Positions 1-5,672 are shown, counted from the stretch's first letter. The stretch: 11,633 nt of DNA from Spirochaeta sp. UBA2779 (GCA_002352375.1 DEIH01000115.1:5240-16872), one strand, 5' to 3'. The notes: generated by a model from the sequence alone, not told the origin. A program made the numbers and translations.

Positions 1-798
1 ATCCAGGGCTCCCTTGCGGTTTCCCTCGGCAGCGGCATTTAGAAGCTCAGAAGTGCTTTCAAGTCCCACCAGACCCATTTTTTCCCGTATCCCTGAGAGG
101 GTGATTTTCTCATCGGAAAAGGAGAGAACCTGGTCAAAGAGAGTATAAGCATCCCTCATGGAACCGCCGGCTTCCCGGGCAATCCAATACAGGGCATCAT
201 TCTCAAATGTCCGGTTCATCTCACCGGCGGCCTCCACCAGTTTGTCCCGGATCATTTCCGGCGTAAACAGACGGAAACGGAACTGCTGGCAACGGGAACG
301 TATGGTTGCCGGAACCTTGTGTATTTCTGTAGTGGCAAAAATGAAAATAATATATGGAGGGGGTTCTTCAATCGTTTTCAGCAGGGCATTGAAGGCACTG
401 TTGGAAAGCATATGAACTTCGTCAATGATATAGATTTTTTTAGGCGAACTCTGGGGAGCATAAAGAACTTCATCTTTAATCTCACGAACATCATTAACAC
501 TGGTATTCGAGGCACCGTCTATCTCAATAACGTCAGGAGCGGAACCCTTGGCGATTTCCACACAGGAGGAGCAGGTACCGCAGGGCTCGGAAGTAGGGCC
601 AGATTCACAATTCAGAGATTTAGCCAGAATTCGGGCCGTTGAAGTCTTTCCTGTTCCCCTGGGTCCGGAAAAAAGATAGGCATGGGCTAACTTGCCTGTT
701 GAAAGGGCATTACTCAGGGTCGCCACAACAAACTCCTGACCTACCATTTCTGCCAGAGTTCCCGGACGTTTACGTGTTGCTGTTACCTCGAATTCCAT
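1..798 (-). CDS. dnaX: DNA polymerase III subunit gamma/tau (N-terminal part)
   Basis: This is the clamp-loader ATPase of the replicative polymerase, which loads the sliding clamp on primed DNA. The 266 codons visible cover the AAA+ module: Walker A GPRGTGKTS at residues 45-53, zinc-binding cysteines C64, C73, C76 and C79, Walker B with DEVH at 126-129, sensor 1 FATTE at 154-158, the arginine-finger motif RSRC at 167-170 and sensor 2 GGSMRDA at 211-217. The C-terminal part lies beyond the left edge. The ATG at 798 is firm because an in-frame TGA lies two codons upstream and the conserved VGQE follows at residues 19-22. No Shine-Dalgarno sequence precedes it. A promoter at 807-835 would start the mRNA within one or two bases of the ATG, so it may be leaderless. 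It follows the SRP RNA on the same strand. Confidence 0.97.
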   Translation of the reverse strand, partial: MEFEVTATRKRPGTLAEMVGQEFVVATLSNALSTGKLAHAYLFSGPRGTGKTSTARILAKSLNCESGPTSEPCGTCSSCVEIAKGSAPDVIEIDGASNTSVNDVREIKDEVLYAPQSSPKKIYIIDEVHMLSNSAFNALLKTIEEPPPYIIFIFATTEIHKVPATIRSRCQQFRFRLFTPEMIRDKLVEAAGEMNRTFENDALYWIAREAGGSMRDAYTLFDQVLSFSDEKITLSGIREKMGLVGLESTSELLNAAAEGNRKGALD

Positions 799-806
799 GG
801 GCGTTC

Positions 807-835
807 AGTCTAGCCTGAAAACAGCACCCTCTCAA
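807..835 (-). promoter_or_regulatory. Predicted dnaX promoter (leaderless spacing)
   Basis: Read on the minus strand, TTGAGA (835-830) is followed after exactly 17 bases by TAGACT (812-807). The expected start point is near 800, only one or two bases before the dnaX ATG at 798. The -35 matches the sigma-70 consensus at 5 of 6 positions and the -10 at 4 of 6. Inferred from sequence only. Confidence 0.5.
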
Positions 836-873
836 GCGTTGAAGTTGCTTTTCAGCTGCAGGATATCAAAAAG

Positions 874-969
874 TTATCGGTTCCGAAGTATGTTGGCAAA
901 CTCACGGAGAGAGGAAATATTGTCTGACTGTGGGCATCCAATGGGATTGTCTTTCAGTTCAATAATCAA
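874..969 (-). other. Possible 31-codon ORF or gene remnant between SRP RNA and dnaX
   Basis: On the minus strand a frame starting with TTG at 969 and ending with TAA at 874 encodes 31 residues, including IIELKDNPIGCPQSD and SLREFANILRNR. AGGA lies four bases before the TTG. The frame is open a little further upstream, to a TGA at about 1016. The composition is protein-like, but the stretch is short, has an unusual start and is not recognised. It could be a real small protein, a decayed gene tail or chance. Confidence 0.15.
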
Positions 970-1021
970 TTCATCCTGACAAACGGTAGGAGATAAACCA
1001 ATCCTCGATAGAGGTCATCAT

Positions 1022-1045
1022 AAAAAAACCCCCGCTTCCCGGGAG
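1022..1045 (-). terminator. Intrinsic terminator of the tRNA-Ser/SRP RNA transcript
   Basis: On the minus strand CTCCCG, loop GGAAG and CGGGGG form a 6-bp GC-rich hairpin (one G-U pair), immediately followed by seven T residues (1028-1022). It overlaps the 3' end of the SRP RNA: its CGGGGG arm can also pair with the 5' CCCCCG of that RNA. Confidence 0.85.
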
Positions 1046-1146
1046 CCTGACGTGCACAGAGACTGTTCGCTTACCGTTGCTTCCTTCCGGATCTGGCGGA
1101 GTTGGGCGACAATCTCTAACACGGGACCCTCGGATCAACACGGGGG
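1029..1146 (-). ncRNA. ffs: Signal recognition particle RNA, small bacterial (4.5S) type
   Basis: This RNA binds Ffh and targets nascent membrane and secreted proteins. The minus strand carries the near-invariant domain IV core CCAGATCCGGAAGGAAGCA with its GGAA loop. The flanks fold into one long hairpin: CCCCCG at the 5' end (1146-1141) pairs with CGGGGG at the 3' end (1034-1029), followed inward by CGUG/CACG, AGAGA/UCUCU, UGU/ACA and CGC/GCG. About 118 nt with no Alu domain fits the short form. The exact ends are inferred from pairing. The 5' end is only about six bases from the 3' end of the preceding tRNA-Ser, so it is probably released from a shared precursor. The tRNA-Ser / SRP RNA / dnaX order is also known from Bacillus subtilis. 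Confidence 0.95.
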
Positions 1147-1152
1147 AAAAGA

Positions 1153-1240
1153 CGGAGCGGGAGGGATTCGAACCCTCGGTACCCGGTTAGAGTACATACG
1201 CTTTCCAAGCGCACACCTTCGGCCTCTCGGTCACCACTCC
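1153..1240 (-). tRNA. tRNA-Ser (GGA)
   Basis: An 88-nt class II tRNA. The acceptor stem is GGAGTGG/CCGCTCC with discriminator G. The anticodon loop TTGGAAA gives GGA, reading UCC/UCU. A long variable arm and a T-loop with TTCGAAT are present. CCA is not encoded, so it must be added after transcription. It is the last tRNA before the SRP RNA. Confidence 0.96.
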
Positions 1241-1290
1241 AATTAACTTCAGAAAGAAGAAAGATTCTATCGAATCCTCAGTCTTTCCTT

Positions 1291-1378
1291 CGGAGAGACA
1301 GGGATTCGAACCCTGGGTACCGGAACCCGGCACAACGGATTTCGAATCCGCCCGATTCAACCACTCTCGCATCTCTCC
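1291..1378 (-). tRNA. tRNA-Ser (CGA)
   Basis: An 88-nt class II tRNA with acceptor GGAGAGA/TCTCTCC, discriminator G, anticodon loop TTCGAAA (CGA, reading UCG), a long variable arm and T-arm CAGGGTTCGAATCCCTG. No CCA is encoded. The bases just downstream (GAAGGAAAGA) closely match those following the tRNA-Ser(GCT) gene, which suggests origin by tandem duplication. Confidence 0.96.
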
Positions 1379-1383
1379 AGATG

Positions 1384-1457
1384 TATGCCCTAGAGGACTC
1401 GAACCTCCGACCTTTAGGTCCGCAACCTAACGCTCTATCCAGCTGAGCTAAGGGCAC
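1384..1457 (-). tRNA. tRNA-Arg (GCG)
   Basis: A 74-nt class I tRNA. The acceptor is GTGCCCT/AGGGCAT with discriminator A, the D-loop AGCTGGATA carries the arginine identity base A20, the anticodon stem is TTAGG/CCTAA, and the loop TTGCGGA gives anticodon GCG (codon CGC). No CCA is encoded. Most bacteria read CGU/CGC/CGA with an ACG tRNA converted to ICG, so the genomic GCG is unusual. It sits between tRNA-Ser genes in the same orientation. Confidence 0.93.
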
Positions 1458-1470
1458 ATAAATTGTCTTA

Positions 1471-1605
1471 CGGAGAGGGAGGGATTCGTCTTCCGAAACT
1501 CAACGTCGTGTCTCGTTTCTTCAGACCGCTTCGTTCACTGCCGCCGATCATCATGTTCGGCTATCCGGCCTCTTCGGCCGGCGCTCACTCGTTTCGAATC
1601 CCTCC
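1471..1605. repeat. Insert-like GC-rich element beside a duplicated tRNA-Ser tail
   Basis: Positions 1471-1488 are an exact 18-bp copy of the 3' end of the tRNA-Ser(GCT) gene (1652-1669), but no tRNA follows. Instead there are about 106 bases unlike the tRNAs, ending in CGAATCCCTCC (1595-1605), an exact 11-bp inverted copy of 1478-1488. The interior holds a perfect 6-bp hairpin, CCGGCC-TCTTC-GGCCGG (1565-1581). No gene fits. It could be a small non-autonomous element, a scar of tandem tRNA duplication or a processing structure. Confidence 0.6.
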
Positions 1606-1651
1606 ACATTTTTAAATGCGGAAAGATTCAATACAATCCTTCTCTTTCCTT

Positions 1652-1738
1652 CGGAGAGGGAGGGATTCGAACCCTCGGTACAGTCACCCATACAACTCCT
1701 TAGCAGGGAGCCCGATTCAACCGCTCTCGCACCTCTCC
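1652..1738 (-). tRNA. tRNA-Ser (GCT)
   Basis: An 87-nt class II tRNA with acceptor GGAGAGG/CCTCTCC, discriminator G, anticodon loop CTGCTAA (GCU, reading AGC/AGU), a long variable arm and T-arm GAGGGTTCGAATCCCTC. No CCA is encoded. The last 18 bases are repeated at 1471-1488. Confidence 0.96.
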
Positions 1739-1798
1739 AAATCGGTAAATTAAACTGTCCTGACAGGCGAAAATACCAGTTCTTGAAACCCTCGCCTA

Positions 1799-1883
1799 CG
1801 GAGGGGGTGGGATTCGAACCCACGGCGAGTTGCCCCGCACTGGTTTTCAAGACCAGCTCCTTCGACCACTCGGACACCCCTCC
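1799..1883 (-). tRNA. tRNA-Ser (TGA)
   Basis: An 85-nt class II tRNA, first in the cluster in the direction of transcription. The acceptor is GGAGGGG/CCCCTCC with discriminator G, the anticodon stem is CTGGT/ACCAG with loop CTTGAAA (UGA, reading UCA and probably other UCN codons), and the T-arm is GTGGGTTCGAATCCCAC. No CCA is encoded. A TTGACA promoter lies just upstream. Confidence 0.96.
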
Positions 1884-1899
1884 AATACCGGGTATGAAA

Positions 1900-1927
1900 A
1901 TTAGCCGGAACAGGGGCTCTTTGTCAA
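1900..1927 (-). promoter_or_regulatory. Predicted promoter of the tRNA-Ser/Arg/SRP RNA cluster
   Basis: A perfect -35 box TTGACA (1927-1922) is followed after 16 bases by GCTAAT (1905-1900); TAATTT at a spacing of 18 is an alternative -10. Transcription would begin near 1893, about ten bases before the first tRNA. The TGA inside TTGACA is also the stop codon of the upstream alkyltransferase-like gene, so the promoter is embedded in the end of that gene. Confidence 0.6.
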
Positions 1928-2250
1928 TCGGGAACAGCCCCGGAAAAATCCCAATAATGTCGTTTCATGTCCACCCGGCCGTCAATAATCATCTGAACAC
2001 CTTCAGAACGAAGCAGTTCCTTTTGAAGATCGGCAGCCATTGGGTCTTTCAGAGCAATTCGACCCCCGGCAGCGACTACCCGATGCCAGGGAAGATTCCG
2101 TATTCTACTCTGGGTATGCAATATCCTCACCACCTGCCGGGCAGCTCTGGGAGAACCTGCCGCTGCCGCGAGACCGCCATAGGTAACAACAAAACCCGGT
2201 GGGACTGTATTTAAGATGGAACATACACTCTCGGTAAAAATTCCGGCCAT
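1924..2250 (-). CDS. Alkyltransferase-like (ATL) protein, MGMT DNA-binding domain family
   Basis: A 108-residue protein matching the C-terminal DNA-binding domain of O6-alkylguanine-DNA alkyltransferase. The active-site motif reads PWHRVV at 54-59, with Trp55 where true alkyltransferases have the acceptor cysteine (PCHRV). This is the hallmark of ATL proteins, which bind O6-alkylguanine without repairing it and are thought to hand the lesion to nucleotide excision repair. The recognition helix region YGGLAAAAGSPRAARQV (24-40) carries the probable arginine finger Arg38. Its ATG directly abuts the TAA of parB with no spacer, and GAAGG in the parB tail can act as ribosome binding site, so translation is probably coupled. 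A repair-related gene as third member of a parAB operon is uncommon. Family assignment is firm, physiological role inferred. Confidence 0.9.
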   Translation of the reverse strand: MAGIFTESVCSILNTVPPGFVVTYGGLAAAAGSPRAARQVVRILHTQSRIRNLPWHRVVAAGGRIALKDPMAADLQKELLRSEGVQMIIDGRVDMKRHYWDFSGAVPD

Positions 2251-3159
2251 TTACCCTTCGTTGACTAAAAGCTCATAAATTCTATTCAGGTCATCCTGGC
2301 TGAACCAGAAAATCTCCAATCTGCCCCGAACCAAAGTTCCTTTCATTGATACTTTTGTTCCCAGAGCTTCTAGAAAGCGTTGCTCCAGATTGTCAATTTC
2401 AGGATCCCGTTGCTGTGCTCCCCGGGACTTTGATGATTTAGGTTTTTCATTTCCTTTATGCCCTCGGTTCATCTCGGTCGCTGTTGCTTCAGCATCCCGG
2501 ACAGAGAGGGAAAAACTCAATATTTTTGAAAAAAGCAGTTCCTGATCCGCCGGGTTGGTTACCGCCAGTAGAGCCCGGGCATGACCAGCGCTCAATTTTC
2601 CTTCTTCCACAGCAGTTCTCATGGTTTCAGGCAGTTTCAGAAGACGCAGACTGTTGGCCACTGTCGAACGTTTCTTCCCCACCTTATCCGCCACTTCCTG
2701 CTGAGAGAGTTCCAGTGCATCCATAAGGTGTCGATAAGCTCTTGCTTCCTCCATCGGAGTAAGATCTTCCCGCTGAACATTTTCCACAAGGGCAATTTCC
2801 AACTTCTGTTCAGGACTGAAATTCCGAACGATAACTGGAACTTCGTTAAGCCCTGAAAGTTCAGCGGCCCTCCAGCGCCTTTCACCGGCTATCAGCATAT
2901 AGCTTCCGTCGGCTCTGCTTTCTGCCAGAATCGGCTGAATAATTCCCTGTTGCCGAATGGATTCCGCCAGCTCAGCAAGGGACTCCTGGTTAAAGTGCTC
3001 TCTGGGCTGATCCGGGTTAGGTTTTAACTGGTCTAAAGAAAGAAAACGAATTCCCTCATTTATCGATATTCCGGATGCCGGGTTGGATAAACTGAGGTCT
3101 TCACCTAGGAGGGCATCCAATCCCGACCCCAATGCTTTTTTTCTGGGTTGCTTAGACAC
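2251..3159 (-). CDS. parB: Chromosome partitioning protein ParB
   Basis: A 302-residue CTP-dependent DNA clamp that loads at parS, spreads and drives origin segregation with ParA. In order: a basic N-terminal segment with GSGLDALLG (11-19), of the kind that stimulates ParA ATPase; the ParB/Srx fold with QPILAE (75-80) and the CTP-binding motif GERRWRA (92-98); ENVQRED (126-132); a helix-turn-helix around 152-175 (SQQEVADKVGKKRSTVANSL) for parS; a charged linker around 230-250; and a C-terminal dimerisation domain from about 252. The start is GTG at 3159, overlapping the end of parA by 8 bp, with GAGGTG about seven bases upstream inside parA. Two perfect parS sites lie at 5698 and 5744. Confidence 0.97.
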   Translation of the reverse strand: MSKQPRKKALGSGLDALLGEDLSLSNPASGISINEGIRFLSLDQLKPNPDQPREHFNQESLAELAESIRQQGIIQPILAESRADGSYMLIAGERRWRAAELSGLNEVPVIVRNFSPEQKLEIALVENVQREDLTPMEEARAYRHLMDALELSQQEVADKVGKKRSTVANSLRLLKLPETMRTAVEEGKLSAGHARALLAVTNPADQELLFSKILSFSLSVRDAEATATEMNRGHKGNEKPKSSKSRGAQQRDPEIDNLEQRFLEALGTKVSMKGTLVRGRLEIFWFSQDDLNRIYELLVNEG

Positions 3160-3919
3160 GTTTCATCACCTCTTCCGTCAGCGCTGCATAACTACGGGCC
3201 CCGACACAACCCGGATCATACATATTAATCGGCAATCCGTGACTTGGCGCCTCAGAAAGCCGGATGTTTCTCGGTATCACCGTTTTAAAGAGAAGTTCCG
3301 GATGTGTTTTAAATGCTTTTTTAACCTGCTGAATAACTTCTTGTGCCAAACGTGTTCTTGAGTCGTACATAGTAAAAATTATACCGCCTACAGATAATAA
3401 CGGGTTCAAACTGCTTTGAATTCTTTTAATTGTTTGAAACAGCATATTCAGAAAGCCTTCCAATGCGAAGAATTCACACTGAAGGGGAACGATTACCGAT
3501 TGGGCGGCGGCAAACCCATTTATCGTCAATATCCCCAGAGAAGGAGGACAATCAATCAGAATATAATCGTATCGTCCTTCAAGAGGTTTTAAAACCTTTT
3601 TCAGATAATGATCCCTTCCTTCAACGCCTGCAAGCTCCACCGTTGCTCCGGAAAGCCTGAGATCTGAAGGGAGTATTTCCATATTTTCCTGCGGGGTGGG
3701 TACTATTACATCCTCCGCACTCACGTTGCCGATGAGAACATCGTAGACACCACGCTCCTGCTTCCTGACACCGACACTACTGCTGAGATTTCCCTGGGGA
3801 TCGAAGTCCACAAGAAGAACCCGACGACCGGTGGCCGCCATATAAGCTCCGATATTAACGGTGGAAGTTGTCTTACCGACACCTCCCTTCTGGTTCGCAA
3901 AGACAACTGTCTGACCCAT
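3152..3919 (-). CDS. parA: Chromosome partitioning ATPase ParA (Soj)
   Basis: A 255-residue deviant Walker ATPase that forms nucleoid-bound dimers and moves ParB-parS complexes. The deviant Walker A KGGVGKTT spans residues 11-18 with the signature lysine. VDFDPQGN follows in the Walker A' region and ILIDCPPS is the Walker B. The ATG at 3919 is preferred over an in-frame ATG at 3940 for two reasons: it gives the usual N-terminus MGQTVVFANQKGG, and TATGAT ends exactly seven bases upstream, so transcription should begin on the A of this ATG. The longer start would add MRCYDRF and lacks a properly spaced ribosome binding site. First gene of parA-parB-ATL. Confidence 0.96.
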   Translation of the reverse strand: MGQTVVFANQKGGVGKTTSTVNIGAYMAATGRRVLLVDFDPQGNLSSSVGVRKQERGVYDVLIGNVSAEDVIVPTPQENMEILPSDLRLSGATVELAGVEGRDHYLKKVLKPLEGRYDYILIDCPPSLGILTINGFAAAQSVIVPLQCEFFALEGFLNMLFQTIKRIQSSLNPLLSVGGIIFTMYDSRTRLAQEVIQQVKKAFKTHPELLFKTVIPRNIRLSEAPSHGLPINMYDPGCVGARSYAALTEEVMKRV

Positions 3920-3925
3920 GAAGCG

Positions 3926-3954
3926 ATCATAGCACCGCATCTCCGCTTGACCAA
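3926..3954 (-). promoter_or_regulatory. Predicted leaderless promoter of parA
   Basis: On the minus strand TTGGTC (3954-3949), 17 bases, then TATGAT (3931-3926; 5 of 6 consensus bases). Counting the last -10 base as -7 puts +1 exactly on the A of the parA ATG at 3919. Its -35 overlaps that of the divergent NifU-domain gene. Confidence 0.55.
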
Positions 3955-3975
3955 CCCGTTTTTGAATACTAACCT
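3947..3975 (+). promoter_or_regulatory. Predicted leaderless promoter of the NifU-domain gene
   Basis: TTGACC (3947-3952; 5 of 6), 17 bases, then TAACCT (3970-3975; 3 of 6). The predicted +1 is 3982, the first base of the NifU-domain ATG. The -10 box is weak, so support comes mainly from the -35, the spacing and the absence of any ribosome binding site. Confidence 0.4.
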
Positions 3976-3981
3976 CGTGTT

Positions 3982-4203
3982 ATGGAAGAGTTAATTAAAC
4001 AAGCGATCGAAGATATACGCCCCTCACTGCAGGCTGATGGAGGCGATCTCGAATATGTTTCCGTTGATGATGACGGAAAAGTTCTTGTCAGGATGACAGG
4101 AGCCTGTGACGGCTGTCCGATGGCCCTGATGACCCTCAAACAGGGCGTTGAAGCTTATCTGACTAAGAAGATTCCAGGTGTAACCAGTGTTGAGCAGGAA
4201 TAA
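3982..4203 (+). CDS. NifU C-terminal-domain protein (Fe-S cluster scaffold/carrier)
   Basis: A 73-residue single-domain protein of the NifU-like/Nfu family. The segment PSLQADGGDLEYVSV (14-28) and the cluster-binding pair in GACDGCPMA (Cys42 and Cys45, CxxC) are diagnostic; two protomers would share one [4Fe-4S] cluster through these cysteines. It has only the C-terminal Nfu domain, with no IscU-like part. Expected in the cytosol, passing Fe-S clusters to apoproteins. No Shine-Dalgarno sequence precedes the ATG. It is divergent from parA with a gap of about 60 bases. The 170-odd bases to the next gene hold no clear terminator or further gene. Confidence 0.93.
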   Translation: MEELIKQAIEDIRPSLQADGGDLEYVSVDDDGKVLVRMTGACDGCPMALMTLKQGVEAYLTKKIPGVTSVEQE

Positions 4204-4376
4204 AAAGACTGAAACAGACATCAGCACAGAGGTAACGATTTAGACCGGATCAGCCGATAATAGAAAAAATCATTGTTTTCCGTTTAAAATGGTTTACTAA
4301 TAATAGTAACGGCGAGTTAATTTAATCGTTTATTCGCTTACGTAGACAGACTTAAAGTGTAAACCAGGGGTTGTAC

Positions 4377-5459
4377 ATGGGACTCGCAGATCATAAAGAA
4401 ATAAAGAATATCCGGCCGGACCGAAATCTCCTGCAGGCTTTACCAAAAATTGAAGTTCACAGGCATCTTGAAGGCACCTACCCGATTGAATCGCTTTTCC
4501 GAATGGCACAGAAAAATGAACTTGATGTTCCCGGAGATCTGGAGTCTTTTAAGAAGGCGTTTCAATTCCCGAAGAACCATAAGCCTGACTTTCTTCTATT
4601 TCTGAGTAAGTTTAAAAAATTCTGGTACAAGTCCATCAATGACGTAGCCGGAATTGCATATGACTCTGTAAAATCGTTTGCTGACGAAAGCCTGCATTAC
4701 ATTGAATTGCGCTTTAACCCCCTTCATTTTACAGAACTGACCGGCTTGAATCCAAAAGATGTAACACGAGCCATTATTGATTCGTCAAACACCGCTGCCG
4801 CTGAAAACAATATGGAAATCCGTTATCTGCTCACCTTCAACCGCAGTGTCCAAACAGCCTCTGAAATGCTTAAAACCTACAAAGAGCTCCTTGATATCGA
4901 TCTCACAGGGGTTGTGGGAATCGATCTGGCCGGTGATGAGATTAATTATCCTCCTGAATTGTTTCCTGAGTTTTTTGATGTCATTAAGAACGAGGGACTT
5001 TTCAAGATTGATATCCATGCCGGTGAAGTAACTGACTCAAAAAACATGTGGGTATCCATCGATCAACTCCACACAGACCGCATCGGGCATGGTGTTGCGG
5101 CCATCAATGATAAAAAACTCCAACGTGTATTAAAAGAAAAAAACATCTTTCTGGCTCAGTGCATTACCAGTAATTATCAGACCGGGGCATGGAAGGATGA
5201 AAAAACCCATCCCATAAAACCTCTTACCGAAGCCGGGGTTCCAATTACCCTGGCCTCAGACGATCCCACAATCCAGGATTCCCTCCTGGTTGATGATTAC
5301 GAGAAAGCCGTATCCAACTTCGGGTGGAGTGTAGAAGATCTGATCGATTCAAATATAAAATCAATTGACGGTTGCTTTCTTACGGATAAGGAAAAATCCG
5401 AATTGACTGATAGTTATTTAAAAGCTATTAACGAGTTCAGGGCCAGTACAGGCCTTTAA
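4377..5459 (+). CDS. add: Adenosine deaminase family protein
   Basis: A 360-residue metal-dependent aminohydrolase predicted to deaminate adenosine (or a related 6-aminopurine nucleoside or base) for purine salvage in the cytosol. Family motifs occur in order: metal-binding HRHLEG (His28, His30), HAGE (His214, catalytic Glu217), RIGHG (His238) and ASDDP (Asp295, Asp296). Two motifs differ from the commonest forms: HRH instead of HVH, and CITSN (262-266) instead of CPTSN. Both keep the key residues but leave substrate specificity open; adenine deaminase or aminodeoxyfutalosine deaminase are alternatives. The ATG at 4377 is chosen because AGGGG lies six bases upstream; a TTG two codons earlier would overlap that spacing. 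It runs towards gyrA, convergent with it. Confidence 0.88.
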   Translation: MGLADHKEIKNIRPDRNLLQALPKIEVHRHLEGTYPIESLFRMAQKNELDVPGDLESFKKAFQFPKNHKPDFLLFLSKFKKFWYKSINDVAGIAYDSVKSFADESLHYIELRFNPLHFTELTGLNPKDVTRAIIDSSNTAAAENNMEIRYLLTFNRSVQTASEMLKTYKELLDIDLTGVVGIDLAGDEINYPPELFPEFFDVIKNEGLFKIDIHAGEVTDSKNMWVSIDQLHTDRIGHGVAAINDKKLQRVLKEKNIFLAQCITSNYQTGAWKDEKTHPIKPLTEAGVPITLASDDPTIQDSLLVDDYEKAVSNFGWSVEDLIDSNIKSIDGCFLTDKEKSELTDSYLKAINEFRASTGL

Positions 5460-5491
5460 TTCACATTACCACTATACAAAAATTTAGATCT

Positions 5492-5511
5492 TTATAAACA
5501 ATTTATCCACA
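5492..5511 (+). promoter_or_regulatory. DnaA-box pair
   Basis: TTATCCACA at 5503-5511 matches the DnaA-box consensus TTATNCACA perfectly. TTATAAACA at 5492-5500, two bases upstream in the same orientation, has one mismatch. Binding is inferred. Confidence 0.5.
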
Positions 5512-5672
5512 CCCTGTTTTTTCTATCCTTCTATACTGTAAACAATTAACAATTCTATCTTTAAACCTTTTTCGATAGTAAATGCTTGTGTTGTATATAT
5601 TTATTTTTGTTTTTATTATAATTGTGTCTTAACGTTCAGTAATAACTCAGGTTTGACTTTAAGTGATTAAAT

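Noticed and set aside
1471..1605. Possible CRISPR or integron attC site in the tRNA spacer
   Set aside because: There is only one copy of the arms, no regular repeat-spacer series, no integrase or cas gene, and no recognisable attC core sites.
1551..1877. A 108-codon minus-strand ORF across the tRNA cluster
   Set aside because: It translates straight through two confident tRNA genes; repeated motifs such as GSNPSLSEG are translated tRNA T-arms.
1783..2214. A 143-codon plus-strand ORF over tRNA-Ser(TGA) and the ATL gene
   Set aside because: It is antisense to a clear tRNA and a clear ATL protein with family motifs.
3152..3940. Longer ParA starting at the ATG at 3940
   Set aside because: The extra residues MRCYDRF are outside the usual ParA N-terminus, GGAG abuts the ATG without spacing, and the -10 box TATGAT would lie inside the coding sequence; the ATG at 3919 fits better, though this is not proven.
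4204..4376. Terminator or riboswitch between the NifU-domain gene and add
   Set aside because: Only weak, short inverted repeats are visible and no T-run follows a stem; nothing was strong enough to report.
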